A stretch of DNA of 64,000 nucleotides from Bacteroidota bacterium. GTDB taxonomy: Bacteria; Bacteroidota; Bacteroidia; Bacteroidales; Dysgonomonadaceae. The stretch covers positions 1 to 64,000 of the forward strand of contig JAEZGN010000010.1 in NCBI GenBank assembly GCA_023437305.1, read 5' to 3'. Position numbers and translations under genes: made by a program. How positions within the stretch are numbered: position 1 is the first letter of the stretch; the number at the start of each line of letters is the position of its first letter. This document shows positions 9,295 through 18,398 of this stretch, piece by piece. The notes beneath the pieces are model-generated. The model made no database searches. It had not been told where the DNA came from and worked only from the letters and a program-made list of their open reading frames with translations.

Positions 9295-10317
9295 ATGGTT
9301 TATGAAATCCAATCTTTTCCCAGCTTAGTTGAAAATAATAATACTAATCTGTCACAAACAGCGAAGGATTTGCTTCACGGCTTGAAAATTCAACATAATA
9401 ATAAATGGTATATCTGTGGAGACCTTGCCCTGAATGAAGGTCAATCCCCTCATAAATTGATAAATTCATCACCGGATGATATAGACTATCAGATATTGGC
9501 TAAAGCAGCTATGCTGTTAGTAGAAAATCAAGTAGAGCAACCGATAACAATCACTACAGGTTTTCCTTATTCTACTTATTATATCTATAAGGATAAAGCC
9601 ATAGAATTTTTCCAACGCACTCATATGCTGGATTATGACATTTCAACACACAATGCAGGGAATAAGAAAAGAGTAATATTAGAAGTACAGAAGGTTGAAG
9701 TGATTCCTGAAATCGTAGGATGTACAATCGGAATACGCAAAGGTGAACCTCAGGTTTCGGGCAATTTCTTTGTATTTAGTTGTGGGTTTGGAACATTTGA
9801 GTCTATTCTCAGTACAGATTCAGGTATCGTTGAGCAAACAATGATCAGTACTCATGGAATTCGCTACGCTGTAAACCTGATGATAAATGAACTGAAAAGC
9901 AAATATTATCTGGAACTTAGAAATACACATCAAATTGATGAAGCCTTTAAACGTGGATATATTTTCTTAAATCGTCAAAATATTGATTTAAGAGAAATAC
10001 GCAAAAGCGTTATTCAAACATATTATCAAGAAGTAATATCTCCAAACTTACGTAGTGTTATTAATGACTCTAACCTGGTTAAGGCCAATCGTATATATAT
10101 GTGTGGAGGAGCTATGTATTATGAAGAGCTCGTTGAATGCTTTAAGGAAGAATTCGGTAAATTTACAGAAATAACAGTCTTAGATAACCCTGAAACATTA
10201 GCAAGTAAAGGCTATGCAATTAACTCGTTACGCGTAGGACATGGCAAGTTTAAATCATCGGTAGGTATAGATATAGGAAATGCAACTACTGTAGTAGCTA
10301 ACTTTTCGGGAGAATAA
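9295..10317 (+). CDS. Actin-like (ParM/Alp-type) protein, apparently circularly permuted
   Basis: A 340-residue protein with the ASKHA/actin-like pattern in an unusual order. It opens at a point normally following the first beta-hairpin (FPSLVE at residues 8-13), continues with WYICGDLAL (38-46), ITTGFPYSTYY (86-96), a phosphate-2-like segment FSCGFGTFES (161-170, with the usual Asp replaced) and an adenosine-type motif MCGGAMYYEEL (269-279). The phosphate-1 loop VGIDIGNATTVV, normally at the N-terminus, sits at 323-334 at the extreme C-terminus. An in-frame stop at 9280-9282 rules out a missed N-terminal copy. A double stop TAATAG ends it. Flanking bactofilins suggest a cytoskeletal or scaffolding job. 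Whether it binds nucleotide or polymerises is unknown. Confidence 0.7.
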   Translation: MVYEIQSFPSLVENNNTNLSQTAKDLLHGLKIQHNNKWYICGDLALNEGQSPHKLINSSPDDIDYQILAKAAMLLVENQVEQPITITTGFPYSTYYIYKDKAIEFFQRTHMLDYDISTHNAGNKKRVILEVQKVEVIPEIVGCTIGIRKGEPQVSGNFFVFSCGFGTFESILSTDSGIVEQTMISTHGIRYAVNLMINELKSKYYLELRNTHQIDEAFKRGYIFLNRQNIDLREIRKSVIQTYYQEVISPNLRSVINDSNLVKANRIYMCGGAMYYEELVECFKEEFGKFTEITVLDNPETLASKGYAINSLRVGHGKFKSSVGIDIGNATTVVANFSGE

Positions 10318-10348
10318 TAGTATAGGAATTACTTTATAAAGATCAGAG

Positions 10349-10915
10349 ATGTTTCTCTTTAAGCGAAAAATTGATGAACTTGAGCCTCAACCTGCTAGAA
10401 TCGTAGAATTAGGACGAGACGTAATTATCTTAGGCTCACTGTATCTAACCGAGGGACAAGAGAAAAATTTCTATGTACAAGACACTTTGACTATTGATAT
10501 TAATGCTCACATTACCGGTAGTGTAACGGCCGCACATTGCATAGTTGACGGTAAAGTGACAGGTAATATAATTTGCACAGAAAGTTTAGAGCTTGGCCCG
10601 ACAGCGGTTATAGAAGGTACAATCACAGCCAAAGCTGCAGTCATAAATGCGGGTTGCGTTGTTAATGGTGAAGTTGCATTAGATCCTCAACTGGAAGCTC
10701 CATTGTTAAGCATAAAGATCGCTGAAGCAAATGAATATCTTGAAAAAGAAGGCTCAAAAATTTCTGTAGATTATTTCTCTAAAATAGAAGAAGAAATTCC
10801 CCAAAAGGATTCAAGGGTTTTCAACGATATACCAAATAATGAGCCCAAAAGCCCAATAATTCAAGATAGAAAAACAGATACAAAGCCAATAAGTGAAAGT
10901 GATAATTGGTGGTAA
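10349..10915 (+). CDS. Bactofilin with acidic C-terminal tail
   Basis: A 188-residue bactofilin. Residues about 20-115 form the beta-helix pattern (ITGSVTAAHCIVDGKVTGN, then GPTAVIEGTITAKAAVINAG). The last 60-70 residues are charged, Pro/Asn-rich and probably disordered, ending in the aromatic pair DNWW. The N-terminus MFLFKRK is short, hydrophobic and basic, as in bactofilins that touch the membrane. It follows the actin-like gene by 31 bp and is the last gene before a strong terminator. The tail may recruit a partner, possibly the actin-like protein; this is inference from gene order. Confidence 0.85.
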   Translation: MFLFKRKIDELEPQPARIVELGRDVIILGSLYLTEGQEKNFYVQDTLTIDINAHITGSVTAAHCIVDGKVTGNIICTESLELGPTAVIEGTITAKAAVINAGCVVNGEVALDPQLEAPLLSIKIAEANEYLEKEGSKISVDYFSKIEEEIPQKDSRVFNDIPNNEPKSPIIQDRKTDTKPISESDNWW

Positions 10916-10975
10916 TAACACTAATTTATGAGAAAAATATCATAGAGGCTTCAGCACTAAGGGCGAAGATAAAAG

Positions 10976-11010
10976 AAATCCGGCAAAAGAATATATTTGC
11001 CGGATTTTTT
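10976..11010. terminator. Strong bidirectional terminator
   Basis: A perfect 12-bp stem, AAATCCGGCAAA (10976-10987) with TTTGCCGGATTT (10996-11007), an 8-nt loop and a T run to 11010. It ends the bactofilin module on the plus strand. Its reverse also has a T-rich tail and lies 27 bp past the stop of the convergent LamG lipoprotein gene. Confidence 0.9.
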
Positions 11011-11036
11011 GTGTACTTATATAAAATAAAGATTAC

Positions 11037-12227
11037 TTACTCAGGACACCTTACATGATCCATAAACTTCAGCGTATAAGCTGCCATTGCATCATAGCCA
11101 TTCCCTGTCAGATCGGTTACTTTTTTGTCATCAGCACCATTGAATCTCCAGTAGGCAACTAATCCCGGAGTAGTAGGATCAACATAACACATATTGTTTA
11201 TTAGATCGGCCGGAGATAATGCTTTTTTCCAAACACGCATTTCGCTCACCGCCCCATCAATTCCTCGTCCTTTGGCAGAGCGCCCAATCATAAACATAGG
11301 GTCACCATATACATGCGTCAGATCCAAAGCTGTAACGCCTGCGATATTTCCGCTCGACTCCAACTCTCCATTCACATACATTCGTACATTTCCACCTTCG
11401 AAGACAGCTGCAATATGAAACCATTTCTCTGTCGAAAACTCGGTTTTACTTGCAATACCCGGTTTGGCTATCTGCAATTGGTTGGGCTTGATAGATGTAT
11501 CACCAAATCGGAGAAGGAAGTTTTCTTCAAGTCCCATTACACTGCTGATATATGGATTATATGATTGAAATTTATTGACATATATCCGTGTCTCATAGGT
11601 TACGGCAGGCAAAGCGGTTAGGCTTACATCTTTGTTTTTAGAGAAATCTACTTGCAGGTAATTACTTGTCAAAACAGCAGCCTTCGTTACTATTGTTTGA
11701 TTAATAACGAAATAGATTGTTGCTGATGGCCGCAGAATACTCATCCCTAGATTATTACTAACTATACTTACGGGCAAAACATAAGTAACGCCTTCTTCAA
11801 ACTTAGAGAGATCACTTATAGACAACTTCATCGGAGTAGAAACACTTGACCCTGACTTTATCAATACCTGATTGCTGTTCAGGTTTAATGCTTCTTTATT
11901 TGTATCATTTGCATCAATGGCAGGTCTTGACAGCTTATAACTACCTTCAGGAAGCGGCTTGTAATTTTTCATAAACCGATTGTTATATGAATCAATTAAA
12001 GACAAATCTGCCTTCAAATCGACAATCATATCCTTGGCCATTTTGTCTGAAGAAGAGACATTAAATGCTATTTCAGATGCAGCGAGTTCGGGGTCTACAG
12101 TAAACAGTCTGGAAACAGAGTTTTCTACACCTGACATATAAATAACATCCCGATAGTCTTCATTGTCTTTACATCCCATTAGTATGATAGCGCAAAGACT
12201 TAGAATTATAATATTATTTAGTTTCAT
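11037..12227 (-). CDS. DUF1735/LamG-domain lipoprotein, surface glycan binding
   Basis: A 396-residue lipoprotein. The start is taken at the ATG at 12227, which gives MKLNNIIILSLCAIILMGC with the lipobox Cys at residue 19; an upstream TTG in the same frame would spoil the signal peptide. Residues about 25-180 resemble DUF1735, the N-terminal beta-sandwich seen in Endo-BT3987-type loci. Residues about 200-390 form a LamG/concanavalin-like fold (FSTEKWFHIAAVFEGGNVRMYVNGELES is typical). It probably sits on the cell surface and binds the glycan that GH18 cuts. It is the last gene of the minus-strand locus. No catalytic motif is visible. Confidence 0.8.
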   Translation of the reverse strand: MKLNNIIILSLCAIILMGCKDNEDYRDVIYMSGVENSVSRLFTVDPELAASEIAFNVSSSDKMAKDMIVDLKADLSLIDSYNNRFMKNYKPLPEGSYKLSRPAIDANDTNKEALNLNSNQVLIKSGSSVSTPMKLSISDLSKFEEGVTYVLPVSIVSNNLGMSILRPSATIYFVINQTIVTKAAVLTSNYLQVDFSKNKDVSLTALPAVTYETRIYVNKFQSYNPYISSVMGLEENFLLRFGDTSIKPNQLQIAKPGIASKTEFSTEKWFHIAAVFEGGNVRMYVNGELESSGNIAGVTALDLTHVYGDPMFMIGRSAKGRGIDGAVSEMRVWKKALSPADLINNMCYVDPTTPGLVAYWRFNGADDKKVTDLTGNGYDAMAAYTLKFMDHVRCPE

Positions 12228-12251
12228 GTATTTTCTATTAATGTTTAACAA

Positions 12252-13235
12252 TCATTTCTTTGCCGGATTCATTATCTGAATAGCTTGCCTCAAATATTTA
12301 TAATCAGGAGTATGTTTATATTCGTTTTCCATATGATAAGTACCCACACCACCTTTTCGTTGATACTTATCATCTACCTTAGGATTGAAGCGAGCCATGG
12401 CCTCAAGAGAAGGCACAACTAATTCTTTCCCATCGGCAGTTGTGACTACAGCGTTGGGTTTTCCTCCTGTACTCCACCACTTCTCAAAGTCTTCTGTAAA
12501 AATATATTTATCGGCAGGCCACCCTTTGGCTAAGGCATTATTGAAGCGATATTGCAAGTCCCTTTCGCCTGAAGAATCGTAAGCTTGCACAATTCCATAA
12601 TTAAAACACTCCACTATTTCGGGGTGTACAGCATAAGGCACACCATCTATAAGCAGTAATTTGCCTGTTCCGGATTTAGGTCCAAAGTACTTGCTGAGAG
12701 CCAGCACAAAATCTTTCATCAAAGCATTGTTATGCCCTACAAGAGGACCTACGCCACCAAATCCGGGTTCATAGTCGAGGTCTAATCCATCATAATTATA
12801 TTTATACATCGTATCAGCAAGAGCTTTTGCATACTTTCCTACACCCTCTGTTGTTGCTTCAAATGGTTCCGGAACTTCGTGCGCAAATATTGTGTATGTA
12901 ACTTTTGTTCCTAATACATTTTGCACATATGCCAAATCAGCTTTTTGCGCTTCTGAAATACCCCAATATTTACCCCATATGGATACAATATCCACACTGT
13001 CGGGTATCGAGACTAATCTTGTACCCATAGACGATGTTTCTGTATTCCAACCGCCAAACCATCCGAAAGCCACAGCATGATCGGATTCTTTATAAGCTCT
13101 CAACTGTTTATAATATTCTTCACTTTTGGGCTCGATCTGCCCTACGATTTTGTTTTCCGGATCTACTTCATCTAAACACGAAGACAGAGAAAAAAACAAA
13201 AAACAGATTAACAGTATATTTGATAATGTTTTCAT
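12252..13235 (-). CDS. GH18 endo-beta-N-acetylglucosaminidase-type lipoprotein
   Basis: A 327-residue protein with a lipoprotein signal (FFSLSSC, Cys20). The GH18 catalytic motif DxxDxDxE is present as D149-G-L-D152-L-D154-Y-E156, where the last Glu is the acid/base of substrate-assisted catalysis. Gene context (SusC, SusD, DUF1735/LamG partner) matches loci that cut the chitobiose core of high-mannose N-glycans, so endo-beta-N-acetylglucosaminidase is the best call. Unlike larger relatives that fuse DUF1735, GH18 and LamG, here the binding domains are encoded by the next gene. Chitinase is possible but less likely. A non-catalytic role is unlikely since the motif is intact. Confidence 0.8.
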   Translation of the reverse strand: MKTLSNILLICFLFFSLSSCLDEVDPENKIVGQIEPKSEEYYKQLRAYKESDHAVAFGWFGGWNTETSSMGTRLVSIPDSVDIVSIWGKYWGISEAQKADLAYVQNVLGTKVTYTIFAHEVPEPFEATTEGVGKYAKALADTMYKYNYDGLDLDYEPGFGGVGPLVGHNNALMKDFVLALSKYFGPKSGTGKLLLIDGVPYAVHPEIVECFNYGIVQAYDSSGERDLQYRFNNALAKGWPADKYIFTEDFEKWWSTGGKPNAVVTTADGKELVVPSLEAMARFNPKVDDKYQRKGGVGTYHMENEYKHTPDYKYLRQAIQIMNPAKK

Positions 13236-13253
13236 ATCATTAATATTTTTTAA

Positions 13254-14837
13254 TTATTTAGCATCCCACCACAATTTAGTGCCTCCCGTATCAGGACCAT
13301 TAAGCAAACCGATAGCCTTATCTACCTCTTCCCTGTTTTTGTTGTACTCCTCCTGAGGGAATACGATTCTTCTGATCTGAACAGTGGTGTTGATCTGACC
13401 ACTACTACTATTATATATAACAGGAAATATCTTTGGATATCCGGTACGTCTGAATTCGGACCAAGCTTCTTGCCCTTCGGGAAACATTGCTATCCATTTT
13501 TGAGTAATGATTCTTTCAAGATTTCTTTCAAATGAATCGCTTTCGTTCCATGCTACTGTAATTGTTGATCTGGCTGCTATACTGTAATATCCTACCATAT
13601 CCTGAAATCTGATCGGCTTATCAGTAGAGTTTGTCAAATAGGCATCTATTCCGCTTACTCCATATTGAGTGAAAGATGCACGAACCCCTTGCTCATAGAA
13701 ATCTTTTGCCGAACCGCCCATATTCCAACCTCTTAAAGCTCCTTCTGCTCGTAGGAAATAGGCTTCTGCTGCCGTCATCCATAACACTGGTGTATTTTTT
13801 TTAACATTAGGGGCAGACATTTTTTCGTACGGAGCCTTATCGAATATATATAATCCGTTTCTAACGCCATGAAAAGCTCCGTCAATTGCTGCCGGTTGGA
13901 AAAGAGAAGGTAAGCGAGGATCTTTTAAGCCATTCAGATAAGAGTCCATTGACGCTCCCATTCTTGTATCTGCATAAGAGTTCCATACGGTTTCTAACGG
14001 ATGATAAACAGCATGACCTCCGTATGATTTCAGTTGTGCAATATCTGAAACATCAGACAACAACCCATATTTCTGATTTGCAGCCTCTTCGGCATGCAGC
14101 TTTGCTAACTCCGGTTCCACATAACTAATACGTATAGCCAATCGTAATCGAAGTGTATTTCCTAACTTCAACCATTTCAGGGCATCTCCTCCGTATATCA
14201 TATCGTATTTCTCCAAAGGCTTATCTCCTTTAGTATTTATATCCACAAAATCGGATAATTCTTTTGTGGCTTCCTTTAGCTCTTTCAAAAATTCTTTATA
14301 TACAACTTCCTGACTATCGTAAGGGGTTGTCAATCCTCCTGTTCCGAATTTGGTGTAAGGAATAGGTCCATAGTTGTCTGCCAGCCTGTGCATTCCCATT
14401 ATCTTCACGATAGTAGACATAGCCAAATGCACTTTGTCTTCTGTTTTACCAACAATCTTCACATAAGGCCCCATAATTTTGGTATAACCATTTGCAAACC
14501 CGACATCGTTCCACTTATCAAAGTATAGATTATATGTACCGTTGTGGCTTGATGAGTTCCAAGTGCCGATATGAGCCATATAGCCGGAGAAAATATCACC
14601 GGTCAGATTTTGAGCACGCTGATAGTCGTTAGCATCGACATCCGATGTAGGTATTACATCTTTAAGCATGGCATTGAAGTGACCTCCTACAAAAAGACCA
14701 TCTTTGCTCATGTCATCTTCTGTAGCTGCATATTCATTTACGTTGTCTTCAAGACAGGAGACAAAAGAATAAGATACTATCACAGCAAACAAAGACACGA
14801 AGAGTAGCTTAAATATTTTAGATATATTATTTTTCAT
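13254..14837 (-). CDS. SusD/RagB-family lipoprotein
   Basis: A 527-residue lipoprotein (signal ending YSFVSC, Cys28) of the SusD-like group that pairs with SusC transporters. Helical TPR-like segments are visible (WLKLGNTLRLRLAIRISY, MTAAEAYFLRAEGALRGW), the latter being a hallmark of the C-terminal half of SusD proteins. The N-terminal half resembles the SusD_2 type. It should cap the SusC barrel and bind the incoming glycan at the cell surface. It follows susC by 11 bp, as expected for a SusCD pair. The ligand is inferred from neighbours to be an N-glycan fragment. Confidence 0.9.
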   Translation of the reverse strand: MKNNISKIFKLLFVSLFAVIVSYSFVSCLEDNVNEYAATEDDMSKDGLFVGGHFNAMLKDVIPTSDVDANDYQRAQNLTGDIFSGYMAHIGTWNSSSHNGTYNLYFDKWNDVGFANGYTKIMGPYVKIVGKTEDKVHLAMSTIVKIMGMHRLADNYGPIPYTKFGTGGLTTPYDSQEVVYKEFLKELKEATKELSDFVDINTKGDKPLEKYDMIYGGDALKWLKLGNTLRLRLAIRISYVEPELAKLHAEEAANQKYGLLSDVSDIAQLKSYGGHAVYHPLETVWNSYADTRMGASMDSYLNGLKDPRLPSLFQPAAIDGAFHGVRNGLYIFDKAPYEKMSAPNVKKNTPVLWMTAAEAYFLRAEGALRGWNMGGSAKDFYEQGVRASFTQYGVSGIDAYLTNSTDKPIRFQDMVGYYSIAARSTITVAWNESDSFERNLERIITQKWIAMFPEGQEAWSEFRRTGYPKIFPVIYNSSSGQINTTVQIRRIVFPQEEYNKNREEVDKAIGLLNGPDTGGTKLWWDAK

Positions 14838-14848
14838 TATTCATTGCT

Positions 14849-17800
14849 TTAAAATTGAACCTTAACTCCAAATCCTATATTTCTGAGACTTGGTTGCATA
14901 AAATAGTCCAGTCCCTGAAAATAAGTTCCCGTAGAAGCAGTCAATTCAGGATCGAATGGTGCCTTATTATATATCATCCATAAGTTTCGTCCAATCAAAG
15001 AAAGAGACAAAGAGCTTATTTTATGATTGAACCATTTAGAAGGGAGTGTATACGTAAGAGATGCTTCGCGAAGCCTTACATTTGTCATACTATATACATA
15101 CTCGGACAAGACACCTGTTGTTCCTCCGGCTGCAACAGCATAATATGCCTCGGCATCCATTCGTTTTCCGTTCACTAATACTCCGCCATTATCGCGTGCT
15201 ATAGCCGAAGCTTTAGAAACACCATGCCTATCCAGTAGGGCTTGTGTGGCCGACACACCGATCCCTCCTATTCGTGCATCTACAAGGAAGTTTAGATCAA
15301 ATCCTTTGTAAGAAATCGTATTATTCCACCCAAAATTGTATCGAGGGGCGACAGACCCGGCTTTCACCCAATTGTTAGGATCACTGTTTATTGCTCCTGT
15401 AGATGGATCTACTTTTATATTCCCTTTAGAATCTTTTTCTAGTGTCGAAACATAAATATCACCTAACGTTCCGCCTTCCGTAAGTCGCATACGATATGTT
15501 CCTGTAGAGCTCATGTCTATACCATCTTCGGCAAGGATGGGAGTTCCGGTAGTTGGGTCGAGAGTTCCTTTAGGAATAAGCGTTTTTATTTTATTTCTAT
15601 TCAGTGTAAAATTCACATTGGTAGAATAGCTGACAGGTCCGAAATTATCGCTAAAGCCTAAAGAAGCTTCAATACCCCAGTTATTTACTTTTCCGGCATT
15701 GATATAATAGTCGGAATATATTGAGCTTGGTGCTGCTTCAAAATGGAACAACTGATTGTAAGTATCTGTATTGTAATATGTGAGATCGAGATTAATCCTA
15801 TTACCCCAAAATTTCATATTAGCACCAGCTTCATACGCCTTTGTGCGTTCGGCTTTCAGATTGGAGAATGGCATCGCCGTCTCTGTTTTCAAATTACCAT
15901 CATTCAACTCGTATGAAGCTTTCGTGATGAAACGTGGTGGCGGGTTACCCACTTCCGAATATGAAAATCTCAGTTTGAAAAAAGAGATTTGAGCTTTATG
16001 CATATCAAACATATCGCTTAAAATCCCGGAAACTCCAACCGATGGATAAAACACCCCTGTACCACTAGTACCTTTTAAGGTAGAAGTCCAGTCGTTTCTA
16101 GCTGTAAGATCTAAAAACACCAAGCTTTTCCAACCCAACTGAGCTGTGGCAAAAACAGCGTGTGTATTGTCTTTGAACCCACTTTGGTTTACTTTTGTCT
16201 GAGGATCATTCTTATTTATATTTTCTTCAGAGAAGCGATTGGGTACAAGACCTAAATGTCCTTCATAGCTATTAAGTCTTTGGTCGTACTCAAAGTAACT
16301 TGTACCTAAAGCAGCGGTCAGACTGAAATCGCCAAATCGTTTATCGGCTGTAGCTAAGAAGTCGAGATATAATTGTTTATCTGTCATTCTTTGGTTCATA
16401 TAGTTTCCTGTTTCGGATGCAAAGAGCAAATCAGAGGATGCATGAATTTTTCTTTCGAATGTATTTTCCATATTATCCATTCTCGCACGTCCCGACAGAT
16501 TCAGCCAATCCAAAGCTTTATATTTTAGTGCACTATATAGGATATAGCGATCTCTTTTATTCTCGAACAGTTTTCTGTTCACAGTCCAATATGGGTTTTC
16601 GATACCTAAGCCCTGATTACCATATTTTGAAGGCCAGTTTTGAGTCTTAAAATTGCGGACATCGTTGAACGTCTCATATATTTTATAGTTCTCGATATCA
16701 TCACCTCTCGGAAACAGATAAATAGGTAGCAGTGGGTTATGATATTGTCCTTGCGTCATCATATTTCTGTTATCTTCATTTATGTAAGATACGGAGAAGT
16801 CAAACTCAAGTTTATCTTTTATAATATCAGCAGTGTTCCGCACTGTAAGGTTGTAGCGGTTCAACTTATTATTTGGTATAATTCCCCTCGAGTTTGTGGA
16901 TGCGAAAGACACGTATGTAGTGTTTGTTTCTCCACCAAAAGAGGCTGTAAGTGAGTTTGTCTCCACATATCCTGTCTGAAAGAAATCTTTAGGATCGTAC
17001 GAAGGCATGTCGGGAGTTTTCTTAGCTCCCCAGCTTTGAAAGCTTTGGTCTCTTGAGCCGTATGTATCTTGAAACTCAGGCATAACAAATGGTTTTAAGA
17101 AAATAGAGTTATTCGCATAATTAATTCTCAATCCCTTTTGTCCCTTTTTGGTCGTAATTAGTATTACACCATTTGCCCCTTGGTTTCCATATAAAGCTGC
17201 AGCGGCAGGACCACTAAGTACCGATAGGCTTTCAATATCTTCGGGGTTTATATTGGCAAAAGCATCGCGATCTCCACCATCTGGTGATTCGAATATATTT
17301 TCGGGTTGCTCACCTCTTATATCATACAATGGCACTCCATCTACAACATACAACGCATTGTTGTTACCCATAATTGACTTCGTCCCACGCATAACTACTC
17401 TGGCCGAACCTCCGATACCCGATGCACTCTGATTTATCTGCATACCGGCAACTTTACCGGCCAGACTATTTATAAAGTTCGCATCTTTAACAGCCGTCAA
17501 TTCTGTACCTTTAAGTTCCTGAACATTATACGTCAACACTTTCGCTTCTCTCTTGATTCCTAAAGCAGTAACTACAACTTCATCGAGAGCAACGTTATCT
17601 TCTTTCATTACCACGTTATATGTCATGTCTCCTTTAGCAATAAGCTTTATAGACAGGTAGCTGATGTAAGAAAATTCGATTTCATCACCTTCGTTTGCTT
17701 TAATGGTATAATTTCCATTGGTATCTGTTAAGGTTCCTATGGTAGTTCCTTTTACCGAGACTGCTACTCCAATCAAAGGTTCTCCGGCTTCATCTTTTAC

Positions 17801-18178
17801 ATTACCTTTGATGGTTACTGTTTTTTGTTGGAGCGACCTTGCCGGGTTATTCGTGTTGGCAGAAGACAAATAAATAACTTTATCTTCAACCTTATATGTC
17901 ACACCTTTACCTGCTAATGATTTGTTCAAAACCTCTTCAATACTCGCATTATGTAATTCTAATGGACCTACTTTTATATCTCCAATTTTGTCTTCATAAA
18001 AAAACTGATGGTCCGATTGCGATTTGATAATATTAATTATATCTGAAAACTTACCTCCTTTTTGGTTTATGTTTATTTGTGCATTGGCTACAATACAAAA
18101 ACATAGCAAAAAGAAGAAGACACTCATTGAATGAGTAAAATATTTCCTTGGAGAATAGGAATTGCTTCTTTTCTTCAT
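14849..18178 (-). CDS. SusC-family TonB-dependent transporter with STN domain
   Basis: A 1109-residue outer-membrane transporter. After the signal peptide comes an STN (secretin/TonB N-terminal) domain at about residues 35-105, then a CarboxypepD_reg-like domain (GEPLIGVAVSVKGTTIGTLTD), a plug with ALGIKRE and the GNQGANGVILITTKKG segment, and a beta-barrel ending in aromatic GVKVQF. The STN domain marks it as a transducer able to signal to the FecR anti-sigma factor encoded just upstream. It imports glycan fragments with TonB energy and is the partner of the SusD that follows. Confidence 0.93.
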   Translation of the reverse strand: MKKRSNSYSPRKYFTHSMSVFFFLLCFCIVANAQININQKGGKFSDIINIIKSQSDHQFFYEDKIGDIKVGPLELHNASIEEVLNKSLAGKGVTYKVEDKVIYLSSANTNNPARSLQQKTVTIKGNVKDEAGEPLIGVAVSVKGTTIGTLTDTNGNYTIKANEGDEIEFSYISYLSIKLIAKGDMTYNVVMKEDNVALDEVVVTALGIKREAKVLTYNVQELKGTELTAVKDANFINSLAGKVAGMQINQSASGIGGSARVVMRGTKSIMGNNNALYVVDGVPLYDIRGEQPENIFESPDGGDRDAFANINPEDIESLSVLSGPAAAALYGNQGANGVILITTKKGQKGLRINYANNSIFLKPFVMPEFQDTYGSRDQSFQSWGAKKTPDMPSYDPKDFFQTGYVETNSLTASFGGETNTTYVSFASTNSRGIIPNNKLNRYNLTVRNTADIIKDKLEFDFSVSYINEDNRNMMTQGQYHNPLLPIYLFPRGDDIENYKIYETFNDVRNFKTQNWPSKYGNQGLGIENPYWTVNRKLFENKRDRYILYSALKYKALDWLNLSGRARMDNMENTFERKIHASSDLLFASETGNYMNQRMTDKQLYLDFLATADKRFGDFSLTAALGTSYFEYDQRLNSYEGHLGLVPNRFSEENINKNDPQTKVNQSGFKDNTHAVFATAQLGWKSLVFLDLTARNDWTSTLKGTSGTGVFYPSVGVSGILSDMFDMHKAQISFFKLRFSYSEVGNPPPRFITKASYELNDGNLKTETAMPFSNLKAERTKAYEAGANMKFWGNRINLDLTYYNTDTYNQLFHFEAAPSSIYSDYYINAGKVNNWGIEASLGFSDNFGPVSYSTNVNFTLNRNKIKTLIPKGTLDPTTGTPILAEDGIDMSSTGTYRMRLTEGGTLGDIYVSTLEKDSKGNIKVDPSTGAINSDPNNWVKAGSVAPRYNFGWNNTISYKGFDLNFLVDARIGGIGVSATQALLDRHGVSKASAIARDNGGVLVNGKRMDAEAYYAVAAGGTTGVLSEYVYSMTNVRLREASLTYTLPSKWFNHKISSLSLSLIGRNLWMIYNKAPFDPELTASTGTYFQGLDYFMQPSLRNIGFGVKVQF

Positions 18179-18341
18179 TTAGTTGTTGTTTTTCGTTAAT
18201 AAAAATAAGGTTAACGTTACCGTCTTGTATTTGTAAATAGGTTGGGAAGCCTGCCCCGATTGGTTCTATTTCATAATAATTAGATTTTAGTTCTACAATA
18301 ATATTTTTCTATACAATAGTAAAACATGCTTGAAGTAAAAA

Positions 18342-18376
18342 ACACTTAGTCCAATTTAGGGCTAAGTGTCTTTTTT
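18342..18376. terminator. Hairpin terminator between fecR and susC
   Basis: ACACTTAG (18342-18349) pairs with CTAAGTGT (18362-18369). T-rich tails exist in both directions (CTTTTTT on plus, TTTTTTACT on minus). On the minus strand it lies just past the FecR stop, so the sigma/FecR pair and the SusC operon are probably separate transcripts. Confidence 0.8.
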
Positions 18377-18398
18377 AACATTCATTAACAATGTGGCG

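Noticed and set aside
12228..12251. TTG start 8 codons upstream of the LamG lipoprotein ATG
   Set aside because: It would bury the signal peptide, while the ATG at 12227 gives a proper lipoprotein signal.
18207..18219. Near-palindrome GGTTAACGTTACC upstream of the STN-SusC
   Set aside because: Two mismatches in 13 bases and no second copy, so not enough to call an operator.
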